A stretch of 64,000 bases of DNA from Paenibacillus sp. FSL R7-0337 (GTDB lineage Bacteria; Bacillota; Bacilli; Paenibacillales; Paenibacillaceae), in contig NZ_CP150218.1 of NCBI RefSeq assembly GCF_037969875.1, positions 5,642,001 through 5,706,000 of the forward strand, in the 5' to 3' direction. How positions within the stretch are numbered: the stretch's first letter is position 1; each line of letters opens with the position of its first letter. The position numbers were made by a program, and so were the translations under genes. This document shows, one piece after another, positions 32,484 through 40,895 of this stretch. Below the pieces are notes generated by a model, which was not told the DNA's origin, ran no database searches, and was given only the letters and a program-made list of their open reading frames with translations.

Positions 32484-32684
32484 GTCGAGTAGTTCCCTCC
32501 ATCTCTATGATGTAATGCAGCCCGTAGTGTCCGGGCCCCTTATAGTATATTCCACATCACGGCAAGAAACCCTGTCCCCCATCGGTATAAAGGACGGGTT
32601 CCTGAAATTTTATCGTGGTACGTTTGGAAGCAATCGCTTAGAATAGACATCAACTATACTACATACAGAAAGAAGCGATAGAGC

Positions 32685-33212
32685 TTGAAGTTTTGTCTGG
32701 AATGCGGAACCCGTCTGGTTATGAAGGAATGCAATGGAGAAGGAGAGGTACCCTATTGCGAATCCTGCGCCGTCTTCAGATTCCCTGTGTTCAGCACAGC
32801 GATGAGTACAGCCGTACTGAACCGGAGTCTCGATAGAATCCTGCTCATCCAGCAGTATAAGCGCAAGGATTACATTCTGCTCGCCGGGTATGTGAATAAG
32901 GGAGAGAACGCCGAAGCGGCCCTGATCCGTGAAGTGAAGGAAGAAGCGGGGCTTGAGGTGATTGCTTATGAATATATGCGCAGCCAGTATTTCGCCCCGT
33001 CTAATACTTTAATGCTCAATTACATCAGTGTGGCTGACACGGATGACTTAAGTGCCATGAGCGACGAGCTGGACCACGCCGCCTGGTTCACACTGGATGA
33101 AGCTGTTGACGCCATATTACCAGGCAGCCTCGCGGAGAGCTTCCTGCTCACCATCATTGATAAGCTGAGACAGGGGAGGGCTCTGGAGGATTTTACAGCG
33201 GTTGTCCGGTAA
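32685..33212 (+). CDS. Nudix hydrolase with N-terminal zinc ribbon
   Basis: 175 residues. Residues 1-30 hold a four-cysteine zinc ribbon (CLECG and CESC). The Nudix box is intact (GYVNKGENAEAALIREVKEE followed by AGLE). Ribbon plus Nudix, with PVFSTAMSTAVL and RSQYFAPSNTLMLNY, resembles NudC-type NAD(H) pyrophosphatases, here without the extra N-terminal domain. Start TTG 32685 with only a weak AAGAAG-type site. NAD- or NAD-cap cleavage is possible but not shown by sequence. Confidence 0.85.
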   Translation: MKFCLECGTRLVMKECNGEGEVPYCESCAVFRFPVFSTAMSTAVLNRSLDRILLIQQYKRKDYILLAGYVNKGENAEAALIREVKEEAGLEVIAYEYMRSQYFAPSNTLMLNYISVADTDDLSAMSDELDHAAWFTLDEAVDAILPGSLAESFLLTIIDKLRQGRALEDFTAVVR

Positions 33213-33240
33213 TTGCGAATTCTGAAGGCTACGGTTTTCC

Positions 33241-33843
33241 TTATGCAGAGACGATGTCGCGGATTCTTTCATGTACCTGCTGCACCTCCAGGAAGGCTGC
33301 GGAATATTGCAGATCTGTTTTGCGGGCCGGCAGGAGCGGCGGGAGAAAAGGGATGGATACCACAGGCGTATCTGCGCTGCTAAAATAGATTCTGAGTGTC
33401 AGCTCGCGGATCTCTTCGGCAGGACTGCCTTCCGGCACAGCGTCTGTAAATTCATAACTAGCGGCAGCGCCTGCCCGTACTCTTGGTGCACTGGTGGTAA
33501 TCCGGCTGGTCTTGCTGACTTTACTGAGCGTCAAGGAATTCTCGACAATCTCTGCTCCAAGGATGGCATCGAACGTATACATGGTGGCTGTCGCCGGCTC
33601 CGGCTTACCCGGATGCAGCAGCCCGATGGCCAGTGCCTGGCCTTCTTCGTCCAGGGCAATCAGATGGGATTCGTCCGGCGTAATGAACCGCTGGGGGAAT
33701 TTCAGGCTGAAGGATGACAGGGCATAGGTAGCCCCGCTATGGCCCGCTGCCCTGGGACGGGAGAGTCTGTACTGAAGAACCGCAGCCAAGAGCAGGAGAG
33801 ACACGCCAAGCACAGCAAACAGATACACCAGGATCATGAGCAC
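33241..33843 (-). CDS. Membrane-anchored protein of unknown function
   Basis: 200 residues with one N-terminal membrane helix (MLMILVYLFAVLGVSLLLLA) and a mostly beta-rich remainder (YALSSFSLKFPQRFITPDES, VSIPFLPPLLPARKTDL). I do not recognise a family. It is next to a sensor-domain membrane protein on the same strand, with about 110 bases between. Confidence 0.6.
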   Translation of the reverse strand: MLMILVYLFAVLGVSLLLLAAVLQYRLSRPRAAGHSGATYALSSFSLKFPQRFITPDESHLIALDEEGQALAIGLLHPGKPEPATATMYTFDAILGAEIVENSLTLSKVSKTSRITTSAPRVRAGAAASYEFTDAVPEGSPAEEIRELTLRIYFSSADTPVVSIPFLPPLLPARKTDLQYSAAFLEVQQVHERIRDIVSA

Positions 33844-33954
33844 TGAACCGCCTCCTCACAAGGTTGTGCGGGCCGCCCTTTCTGCAATTACTTTGGGGAC
33901 AACCCGCTTCGTAAGCTTTGGCAAGTGAACTATTAATAGATATGCGGGAAGAGA

Positions 33955-34626
33955 TCAGGTATGTATGACTTCAAGCGGGGTATTGCTGGAATTCACATGT
34001 GTGCCTGAGACTGCACTGATCCAGGCCGCGTACAAACGTCCAAGACCCACAAGCAGCAGCGGTAGAATCAGCAGCAGCACAAATCCGGTTCCGCATAGAA
34101 TCCACGAGCGTTCGTCCGAGGTTGTGCCGGATAGGAAGAAGAAGAACTCCGGGTCCAGCATATTCAAATCATAGGAGAATATCGATGCACTGATTCGCTG
34201 GGCCAAAGGCGACAGAAGAGCGCTGAAGGCAACCGTAGGCAGGACCAGCGCAAGTGTGAAGCCGAGAATGCCTGCGGGCAGCTGGAGGAGGCTGTACAGG
34301 ATTCCCCGGTACGACTCCCTTTCGCGGAGCTGGTGTCCTAATGTCCGCAGCCCCTCCCAGTGGAAGGCGGGGGCATGATCTGCGGCAGCAGGCTGCCCGG
34401 CTCCCCGGCGGCTGTTACCGCTGGACCAGGCTTCAATCACCTTGTGTTCACCGGACATCATCCTGCGGCACCAGGCCAAGGTCAGGGCCAGCAGAGGCAA
34501 CCCCACCCATACAATAATCAGAGGCAGGCTTGCACTCAGACCCGTAACAGCAATGACGAAGGCAATGATTCCTTTGGGCAGGGAGAGCATCAATATTTTC
34601 CACGCGTATATACTTTGTCTTATCAT
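33955..34626 (-). CDS. Putative sensor domain membrane protein
   Basis: 223 residues with four hydrophobic segments. The layout matches the putative sensor domain found at the N-terminus of some actinobacterial and Paenibacillus histidine kinases: two helices, a cytoplasmic loop (RESYRGILYSLLQLPAGILG), two more helices and a short tail. Here it stands alone, with no kinase domain, so it might act with a separate partner. The family call is by pattern and moderately sure. Confidence 0.65.
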   Translation of the reverse strand: MIRQSIYAWKILMLSLPKGIIAFVIAVTGLSASLPLIIVWVGLPLLALTLAWCRRMMSGEHKVIEAWSSGNSRRGAGQPAAADHAPAFHWEGLRTLGHQLRERESYRGILYSLLQLPAGILGFTLALVLPTVAFSALLSPLAQRISASIFSYDLNMLDPEFFFFLSGTTSDERSWILCGTGFVLLLILPLLLVGLGRLYAAWISAVSGTHVNSSNTPLEVIHT

Positions 34627-34746
34627 TCAGACCGCTCCATTCCGAATCTCCAAATTTCAACTTCTTCAGTATAGAGGCTTCATCCAGAGAACACACTCTC
34701 CAAAAGGCGGGAAAAATCCTGGTCTCTGGTCTAGTGCAGTTTCTGA

Positions 34747-34878
34747 TTATTGCTGTTTGTAATAGATTACCGTGGCATCCATGCCTCCGCTGGAAGAAAT
34801 AACATAGTCAGGAATTTGCCCGGCCTCTATATATCCCCGTGACTGATAGAGCAGATTGGACGGATCGAAGGGTAAGGC
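34747..34878 (-). pseudogene. Remnant of a GNAT N-acetyltransferase (C-terminal about 40 residues)
   Basis: Read on the minus strand the frame FDPSNLLYQSRGYIEAGQIP continues DYVISSSGGMDATVIYYKQQ and stops. This is the typical C-terminal end of a GNAT acetyltransferase (LYxxxGY, IPDYxxSxxGxxDATVIYYK). Upstream the frame meets a stop close to 34885 and no start or acetyl-CoA motif is found, so only the tail survives, next to cutC. Confidence 0.65.
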
Positions 34879-34920
34879 AGTTTACAAGGATTACAACCAA
34901 GAAGGGGAGTGGAGCAATTT

Positions 34921-35613
34921 ATGCTGTTAGAGGTTATAGCTACTACGGTAAGTGATGCGGTTATAGCGGAGCATTATGGTGCTGACCGGATTGAACTGGT
35001 CACAGGCATCAGGGAGGGCGGATTAACGCCCAGTCTGGGCCTGATTGAAGCGGTCCGGGAGCAGGTCAGTATTCCGGTGAGAGTAATGGTGAGGCCGCAT
35101 GCACGTTCCTTCGTGTATAATGCATCCGATGTGGAGACCATGCTGCGCGATATCCGCCATATAGCCGGGGTAGGCGGGCTGTCTGTGGTGATGGGAATGC
35201 TCCGGGAGGACCGGACGATAGACGAAGAGCTGCTGAGCCGGCTGCTGGATAGGGCAGCGGGGATGGAGGTTACCTTCCACCGTGCTTTCGACGAGGTGCA
35301 GGACCAGCTTGAAGCTCTAGAGGTTCTGAGGCGGTATCCGCAGATTACGGATATCCTGACGTCCGGCGGGACTGCTGCTGCCAATACGCCTGGCGGTATG
35401 GTGAGACTTGCTGTACTGGAACGGCTGTCTGCCGGTTCTTCCCTCTCCATCCTGGCAGGCAGCGGCCTGAATGCCGCTGACCTGAAGGATTTCGTTACAC
35501 GGACCGGCGTTCGCCGGGTACACTTTGGTTCGGCAGTCCGGGAGGACGGCGACCCGCTGAAGCCGATAGACCCGGAGCGGCTCGCAGCCATACGTGCTCT
35601 TCTCAAGCCCTAG
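34921..35613 (+). CDS. cutC: CutC family protein
   Basis: 230 residues, TIM-barrel CutC family: LEVIATTVSDAVIAEHYGAD, RIELVTGIREGGLTPS, VRVMVRPHARSFVYN, FHRAFDEVQD, ILTSGGTAAA, and VRRVHFGSAVRE. The family was named for copper tolerance in E. coli, but a direct copper role is disputed. ATG 34921 fits the GTGGAGC site; a GTG at 34909 would leave no spacing. Converges on the AraC fusion gene with only 13 bases between the stops. Confidence 0.9.
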   Translation: MLLEVIATTVSDAVIAEHYGADRIELVTGIREGGLTPSLGLIEAVREQVSIPVRVMVRPHARSFVYNASDVETMLRDIRHIAGVGGLSVVMGMLREDRTIDEELLSRLLDRAAGMEVTFHRAFDEVQDQLEALEVLRRYPQITDILTSGGTAAANTPGGMVRLAVLERLSAGSSLSILAGSGLNAADLKDFVTRTGVRRVHFGSAVREDGDPLKPIDPERLAAIRALLKP

Positions 35614-35626
35614 AAGGGTGCTCAGG

Positions 35627-37318
35627 CTACTCCCCTTTCTGAGCGCCCAGCAGTCTGGGCAGCAGTGTGAGCAGCCGCTCCCGGGTCAGCGCATCGCCGG
35701 AGTTCCATTTGGCTCCATCCAGCATGTAGGCATGGCCCTGCTCCACGGCAGGCAGACTACTCCAGAGCTCTGTCTGGAGCAGCTCCTGCATGGCTTCCCG
35801 CGAGTCCTCCCGCTCTGGAATCAGCATGAAGACACGGTCCCCGGCGTAGCTGTGCAGCATCGCAGGGTCCACTTCGCGGAACCCCAGGTCCTTGTCCAGA
35901 ATGTCCTTGATCGCCGCTGTCGGCTGCAGGCCGCCAGGGGCATACAGGGCCGTGGACAAGCCGGTCATTCCCATGGCGTATAGATGGTTGCCATGGTCAT
36001 AGAACAGCGCCGAAGCTGTTTCACCAGCCCGCAGCCCTCCGGCGTACAGACGCTGCCACATGGCGGCGTTCTTCGCATGGTAGGCTTGCAGCCAGACCTC
36101 AGCTTCGCGCTGCTTCCCGAGCCACTCCCCCAGCGTCCGCAGCCGCTGCTCCAGCGGTGCGAAGGAGTCGAAGGTGAGGGACGGCGCAATGCCGGATACC
36201 CCGCGGTAGACCTGTTCATCCGGGCTTGCGAGGATGATCAGGTCAGGGCGGACGGAACGGGTCAACTGCGGGTCCAGCGGAAACCCCACATTGGCTAAGC
36301 GCTTGACCCGGTGGCTATAGACGCTGCCCCGGGCGAACGCCTCGCCGCCGCCGACAGGCTTCACCCCCAGTGCCAGCACATCGCCCAGGGTCTCCCCGTG
36401 GTAGACAACGCGCTTCGGACGCTCCGGGATGTCCACCGAATGTCCGGTCCAGTCCGTGACGGTAATCCGGCGCTGCTGCGAACGGGCATATTGCCCGGGA
36501 GTCACTCCCGTCTTCTGCCGGAAGCGGCGGCTGAAGTAGTATTCGTCGGAGAAGCCGACCCGCCGGGCAATCTCGCGAAGCGGCTCAGAGGATTCAAGCA
36601 GATAAGTCTTCGAGTGCCCAATGCGCACATCTGTCAGATAATCGAGCGGGCGCTGTCCGGTCAGTTTCTGGAAGATCGGAGTGTATTGCCAGGGGGAGAC
36701 ACCTGCCAGCTCCGCGAGCTGCTTCACCGTGATGCTCTCCCTATAATGCTGCTGCATGAAGTGTACAGTGCTCTCCACCGATTGCGCCGGACTAGGCAGT
36801 TGGCGGGTGGAGTAGTTCTGTTCAAGCAGCAGGAGCAGCAGCTCCTGGAAGCGGAGCTGTTGTCTGACATACTGGAGGTCATCCCCGCCGTTAGGGTGTG
36901 CAAGCAGCTCTTCGGCCAGCCGGATCACTCTGGTGAAGGGGTGGACAATCAGCTCCTTTTGCCCCGGGAGCAGTTCATCCAGGCAGAATGCAGGGGAATC
37001 CCCTGTAGTAAAAGCGACAAAAGTCAGCACATAATAATAAAGCGTCAGCTCCCGGTTATCCAGACTGTACGAGGTTCCGGGAGGCAGCAGACAACACTTG
37101 TCCGTATGTACAGAGAGTGTGACCTGATCTGTGATGCGGAGTTCACCGCGTCCGCCTGTAAACAGCAGAAGTGTATGCTGCTCCGCAGTCCGCACGGCCG
37201 ATACGGTGTCAGCGCTCTGCATCACCAGCTCAATGCCCTTCATTTGAAACAGCAGAGAACGGAGAGGGGCAGGCGGGGGCGGCGACAGAGGTTGAGCGGG
37301 ATGGGCAGGCTGGCGCAA
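35627..37318 (-). CDS. AraC regulator fused to a siderophore-binding-protein domain (Btr-like)
   Basis: 563 residues: an N-terminal cupin-type region, an AraC helix-turn-helix domain at about 185-285 (ITVKQLAELAGVSPWQYTPI, IARRVGFSDEYYFSRRFRQK) and a C-terminal FecB/periplasmic-binding-protein domain (GETLGDVLALGVKPVGG, RPDLIILASPDEQ). B. subtilis Btr has this architecture and activates siderophore uptake when loaded with bacillibactin; the same logic is likely here. TTG 37318 has GGAGAA at 9 bases. A Fur box lies at 37361-37379, so iron also represses it. The binding-protein gene just upstream has a related sequence (GETYGDLTAIGVQAIG). Confidence 0.9.
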   Translation of the reverse strand: MRQPAHPAQPLSPPPPAPLRSLLFQMKGIELVMQSADTVSAVRTAEQHTLLLFTGGRGELRITDQVTLSVHTDKCCLLPPGTSYSLDNRELTLYYYVLTFVAFTTGDSPAFCLDELLPGQKELIVHPFTRVIRLAEELLAHPNGGDDLQYVRQQLRFQELLLLLLEQNYSTRQLPSPAQSVESTVHFMQQHYRESITVKQLAELAGVSPWQYTPIFQKLTGQRPLDYLTDVRIGHSKTYLLESSEPLREIARRVGFSDEYYFSRRFRQKTGVTPGQYARSQQRRITVTDWTGHSVDIPERPKRVVYHGETLGDVLALGVKPVGGGEAFARGSVYSHRVKRLANVGFPLDPQLTRSVRPDLIILASPDEQVYRGVSGIAPSLTFDSFAPLEQRLRTLGEWLGKQREAEVWLQAYHAKNAAMWQRLYAGGLRAGETASALFYDHGNHLYAMGMTGLSTALYAPGGLQPTAAIKDILDKDLGFREVDPAMLHSYAGDRVFMLIPEREDSREAMQELLQTELWSSLPAVEQGHAYMLDGAKWNSGDALTRERLLTLLPRLLGAQKGE

Positions 37319-37360
37319 GGCTTGGTTCTCCTTTCAGGGCAGATCAGAATTGAAATATAT

Positions 37361-37379
37361 TGAGAATGATTATCAATAA
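37361..37379 (-). promoter_or_regulatory. Fur box upstream of the AraC fusion gene
   Basis: TGAGAATGATTATCA matches the 7-1-7 Fur consensus TGATAATNATTATCA with one mismatch, about 45 bases ahead of the start. Confidence 0.8.
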
Positions 37380-37399
37380 ACAATATTGTATATAAAATA

Positions 37400-37433
37400 A
37401 AGCAGCTTATCAACAGGCGTTGATAAGCTGCTT
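37400..37433 (-). terminator. Terminator of the siderophore-binding lipoprotein gene
   Basis: AAGCAGCTTATCAAC pairs perfectly with GTTGATAAGCTGCTT, followed on the minus strand by TATTTTATA. It separates the two iron genes into different transcripts. Confidence 0.8.
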
Positions 37434-37455
37434 TTCAGTCTGTCTGCCACCGCGA

Positions 37456-38460
37456 CTATTGCTTGCCCAGCATGGCAGGAATCTCACCGAGCAGCCATTC
37501 TCTTGTAGTAGCATCACTGGAGGTCTTCATGATGTCCTGTGTGTAGACGAAGCCGTTTTTGACGGCGGGCAGGCTTGTCCACACCGCGCTTTCCAGCAGC
37601 TTATCAGTGGATTGCTTAGCCTCTTCCGCTACCGGAGTCAGGAGGAAGATCCGGTCCCCGGCATATTCCTGCAGCACCTCCAGCGAGATTTCCTGAAAGC
37701 CCATATCGTCGTCCAGTACCTGTTGAATGGCTGGGGAAGGCTTGAAGCCTTGCTCTCCGTACAACACCTGCGAGAGGCCGGTCGTTGCCATTACAAACAG
37801 CCGGTCTCCCGGATAATAAGTGAAGACGGAAGCCGTCTCGCCGTCCTTCATGCCCGAAGCCTTAAGCTGCGCCCACATCGCCTCTTCCTTCGCCGCATAC
37901 TGTGCCAGCCAAGCCTCCGCTTCAGGCTTCTTGCCCAGGATATCTCCAATTTCCAGCATCCGTTCCTTCAGCGGGGCGAAGGTGTTGAAGATAATTGTTG
38001 GAGCAATTTTGGACAGTGCCTCGTAATCTGCTTCCTCAATGCCGGCATAGATGATCAGGTCGGGCTGAAGCTCAATCGTCTTCTCCAGGTTAATCGGGAA
38101 TCCTACATCTTCCACGCCAGTGAGCTTGTCCTCGAATACCTGGCCTTCAGCCATGGAGAGCGGATAGCCGATGGCCTGTACACCGATTGCGGTCAGATCG
38201 CCGTACGTTTCTCCAGAGTAGATAATCCGCTGCGGATGCACAGGAATCTCCGCCGTATGGCCTTTGTAATCCGTGTATGATCGGGTTGCAGCTACAGCCG
38301 CAGCCGTGGCCGAAGCTTCAGCAGTAGCTTCCGCAGCAGGAGCGGCGGTAGGTGCCGATGCCTGGCTGTTCTGCTCCTTATTGCTGCTGCAGCCGAGCAG
38401 TAAGGTGCTCATCAGGAAGATGATGCACAGGATGGCTAAGGTGGATCTTGCCTTGTTCAT
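37456..38460 (-). CDS. Iron-siderophore ABC transporter substrate-binding lipoprotein
   Basis: 334 residues from ATG 38460 (GGGAGG 10 bases ahead). Lipobox LLLGCSSN (Cys24), an Ala-rich linker, then a FecB-type binding domain (TDYKGHTAEIPVHPQRIIYS, GETYGDLTAIGVQAIGYPLS, ELQPDLIIYAGIEEADYEAL). It captures a ferric siderophore outside the membrane. No permease or ATPase gene is adjacent, so it must use a transporter encoded elsewhere. Strong promoter and Fur box lie upstream. Confidence 0.9.
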   Translation of the reverse strand: MNKARSTLAILCIIFLMSTLLLGCSSNKEQNSQASAPTAAPAAEATAEASATAAAVAATRSYTDYKGHTAEIPVHPQRIIYSGETYGDLTAIGVQAIGYPLSMAEGQVFEDKLTGVEDVGFPINLEKTIELQPDLIIYAGIEEADYEALSKIAPTIIFNTFAPLKERMLEIGDILGKKPEAEAWLAQYAAKEEAMWAQLKASGMKDGETASVFTYYPGDRLFVMATTGLSQVLYGEQGFKPSPAIQQVLDDDMGFQEISLEVLQEYAGDRIFLLTPVAEEAKQSTDKLLESAVWTSLPAVKNGFVYTQDIMKTSSDATTREWLLGEIPAMLGKQ

Positions 38461-38495
38461 GATATGTATGCCTCCCAAAGGTAGTGTAATTACCA

Positions 38496-38514
38496 ATAAT
38501 GATAATCATTCTCG
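38496..38514 (-). promoter_or_regulatory. Fur box upstream of the siderophore-binding lipoprotein gene
   Basis: On the minus strand GAGAATGATTATCATTATT, a near-consensus Fur box, between the promoter and the start codon. Confidence 0.85.
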
Positions 38515-38529
38515 TTGAAGTCATCATAA

Positions 38530-38558
38530 ATTATAGTCAGGAGTTACTCAATAGACAA
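38530..38558 (-). promoter_or_regulatory. Promoter of the siderophore-binding lipoprotein gene
   Basis: On the minus strand TTGTCT (38558-38553) and a perfect TATAAT (38535-38530) are spaced by 17 bases, with the Fur box just downstream. Confidence 0.6.
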
Positions 38559-38615
38559 AACGCAATGCAGGAATTGATTTTGTACAAAAAAATTGCTTGT
38601 TTTGTTAATAACATA

Positions 38616-38644
38616 TTGATAATATCAACATGGTCTGCTATGAT
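38616..38644 (+). promoter_or_regulatory. Sigma-A promoter of the SPFH operon
   Basis: TTGATA (38616-38621), 17 bases, TATGAT (38639-38644), about 100 bases ahead of the SPFH gene. Confidence 0.65.
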
Positions 38645-38673
38645 GTTGTTAATAATAAATTAATAATAACAAC
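38645..38673. promoter_or_regulatory. AT-rich inverted repeat at the SPFH operon start point
   Basis: GTTGTTAATAAT faces AATAATAACAAC across 5 bases, directly downstream of the -10 box and so over the likely start point; further TTAATAA motifs surround it. Candidate repressor operator. Confidence 0.4.
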
Positions 38674-38741
38674 TAATTAATAACTGGGTTCCCCTCTGCT
38701 TAGCAGATGACTCAGAATACAACCCATAGGAGGTAATGACC

Positions 38742-39797
38742 ATGTTCGGATTCCGGTTCGTGAAATTCCAGCCCAGTGATTATGTGCTCAAGGTGAAGAA
38801 TGGCAAGGTAGTACGTGAAGGGGTCGGGCTTTCTTTTCATTATTATGCGCCGACGACTTCGGTGGTTGTGGTGCCTGTCTCTTCGATAGATGTTCCCTTC
38901 ATGTTCGAGGAAATTACGGCGGATTATCAGACGGTAACCGTCCAGGGACAGCTGACCTACCGGATTGCCGATTACCGCAAGACCACCCAGATCCTTAACT
39001 ACACCTATAATCTCAAAAAGAACACCTATCTCTCCGACGATCCGCACAAGCTGGCCCAGCGGGTGATTAATATCGCCAAGGTCCTGACCAAGAAGCAGCT
39101 CGGGCAGCTCCCGCTGAAGGAGGCTATCCAGTCGAGTGAACGTCTTGCCAAGATGATTACTCATGAAATCGGCCAGAGTGCGGAGATTGAGAAGCTGGGC
39201 ATTGAGCTGATGGGCTTGTCCATTCTGGCAATTGTACCGAATAAGGAGACGCTGCGGGCCTTGGAGGCGCAGGCCAGGGAGGAGATGCTCCGCAGCGCGG
39301 ATAATGCGCTATATGAGCGGCGCAATGCTTCGATCGAGCAGGAGCGGCGGGTGAAGGAGAATGAGCTGAATACGGAGATCGCCGTTCAGACGAAGAAGAG
39401 ACAGATGCGTGAGGCGCTGCTGGATTCTGACCGTTCAGCGAAGCAGAAGCAGAATGAGATGAAGGAAGAGCAGCTGATTTTTGATACGGAGCTGGAGGAG
39501 AAGAAGCAGGCGCTGATTGAGCTGGCCATAGCGAATAAGAGAGCCGAAGCAGATGCCAAGGCTTACGAGCTGACGGCGGTAATGAATTCGCTGCAAAATG
39601 TATCGCCTAACGTCCTGCAGGCGCTGACGAATGTAGGCATGAACCCGGATAAGCTAATCGCCATCGCCTTCCAGGAGCTGGCGGAGAACGCCGGGAAGAT
39701 CGGCCAGCTTAACATTACGCCGGATCTGCTGCAAGGAATCATGGCCGGTTCCGCAGGAGGCGGAGCCGGAGCAGACAGAGGAGGTAACGGACGATGA
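38742..39797 (+). CDS. SPFH (band 7/stomatin-like) domain protein
   Basis: 351 residues from ATG 38742; TAGGAGGT lies 7 bases ahead (an ATG at 38736 is too close). The SPFH domain spans about residues 10-190 (GKVVREGVGLSFHYYAPTTS, VTVQGQLTYRIADYRKTT, LGIELMGLSILAIVPNKET). A long charged coiled coil follows (AREEMLRSADNALYERRNAS, QKQNEMKEEQLIF) and a Gly-rich tail. There is no clear membrane helix, unlike flotillins, so it may be a cytosolic or peripheral scaffold. Its stop overlaps the start of the next gene by four bases, so the two products probably work together. Confidence 0.88.
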   Translation: MFGFRFVKFQPSDYVLKVKNGKVVREGVGLSFHYYAPTTSVVVVPVSSIDVPFMFEEITADYQTVTVQGQLTYRIADYRKTTQILNYTYNLKKNTYLSDDPHKLAQRVINIAKVLTKKQLGQLPLKEAIQSSERLAKMITHEIGQSAEIEKLGIELMGLSILAIVPNKETLRALEAQAREEMLRSADNALYERRNASIEQERRVKENELNTEIAVQTKKRQMREALLDSDRSAKQKQNEMKEEQLIFDTELEEKKQALIELAIANKRAEADAKAYELTAVMNSLQNVSPNVLQALTNVGMNPDKLIAIAFQELAENAGKIGQLNITPDLLQGIMAGSAGGGAGADRGGNGR

Positions 39798-40777
39798 GCA
39801 GCCGGGGATCGGAGAACAAAATCATACTGATCAAACGCAAGACTCGCCTGGAGGAGCTTGTGGTCCGCTACAATACGATCCAGCAGGCCCAGTTCTATAT
39901 TGAACGGCTGGGAGCCGATTTCAGCGACTACTTAAGCGAGGATTTCCAATACCGCAAAGCCGTGGAGACCGCAGTGACCGAGCTCAGCGCCATCGGCCGG
40001 CTCCAGGTGCTGGAGCGGCAGCATGTGCCGAATTTCATCTTTGGGGCCGAGGATACCGTAGTGGTCCTGGGACAGGACGGTCTGGTCGCCAACACGCTGA
40101 AATACCTTCACGAGCAGCCGCTGATCGGGGTGAATCCTGATCCGCTGCGCTGGGATGGCGTGCTGTTGCCCTTCAGGGTCAAGGAGGTGCGGCAAGTGGT
40201 GAGTGAGGTGCTGCGCGCCCAGCGCCAGGTCCGTGAGGTTACCCTTGCCAAGGTGGAGCTGAATGACGGCCAGAGCCTATACGGGGTGAACGATCTGTTC
40301 ATCGGCCGCCGGACCCATGTCTCAGCCCGGTATCAGCTGGAGCTGAACGGGCAGCTGGAGCAGCAATCCTCCAGCGGCATCATTGTCTCGACTGGCCTGG
40401 GCTCCACGGGTTGGCTCAAGAGTGTGCTCGCCGGAGCCGCAGGAATCGTCAGCCGTGCCGCACAAATGAAGGATGCAGAGGTTGAACGGACAGCCCGGGT
40501 GTCTGCGGAGATTGCCGCAGTTAGCGCGGGCAGCGGGCTGGCCTGGAATCATCCCGAGCTGTATTTCACCGTGCGGGAGCCTTTTCCAAGCCGGACGACT
40601 TCAGCAGAGCTGGTATTCGGGAGAATCAGCAGCAGTCTGCCGCTGCGCATCACTTCGCAGATGCCGGAGGACGGCGTGATCTTCAGCGATGGAGTGGAGA
40701 GCGATTATCTGGAGTTCAACTCCGGGGTGGAAGCGACGGTTGGGCTGGCGGAGAAGACGGGCAGGCTGGTAGTCTAG
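39794..40777 (+). CDS. NAD-kinase-like protein coupled to the SPFH gene
   Basis: 327 residues. The central and C-terminal parts resemble NAD kinase: VVVLGQDGLVANTLKYL where NAD kinases have GGDGT, LIGVNPDPLRWDGVLLPF, VNDLFIGRRTHVSARYQLEL, and SSGIIVSTGLGSTGWLKS, matching the GDGxIVSTPTGSTAY motif. The substitutions GGDGT to GQDGL and SP to SG leave catalysis in doubt. The first about 75 residues are helical and not part of the usual kinase. Overlap ATGA with the SPFH gene shows translational coupling; a strong terminator follows. Confidence 0.75.
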   Translation: MSSRGSENKIILIKRKTRLEELVVRYNTIQQAQFYIERLGADFSDYLSEDFQYRKAVETAVTELSAIGRLQVLERQHVPNFIFGAEDTVVVLGQDGLVANTLKYLHEQPLIGVNPDPLRWDGVLLPFRVKEVRQVVSEVLRAQRQVREVTLAKVELNDGQSLYGVNDLFIGRRTHVSARYQLELNGQLEQQSSSGIIVSTGLGSTGWLKSVLAGAAGIVSRAAQMKDAEVERTARVSAEIAAVSAGSGLAWNHPELYFTVREPFPSRTTSAELVFGRISSSLPLRITSQMPEDGVIFSDGVESDYLEFNSGVEATVGLAEKTGRLVV

Positions 40778-40814
40778 ACGAAGAGCAGACCGTTCATGGC
40801 GGGGCGCGTACGCC

Positions 40815-40862
40815 AAAAGGGTTCTCTCAGCTTCCGCTGCTGCGGTCTGAGAGAACCCTTTT
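40815..40862 (+). terminator. Terminator of the SPFH operon
   Basis: AAAAGGGTTCTCTCAG pairs perfectly with CTGAGAGAACCCTTTT, followed by TCG; the A/T ends make it usable on both strands. Confidence 0.85.
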
Positions 40863-40895
40863 TCGAAATATAATCGTATATGCTCCCCGCGCTTC

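Noticed and set aside
36311..37363. 350-residue plus-strand open frame
   Set aside because: Antisense to the AraC-binding-protein fusion; no motif or ribosome site.
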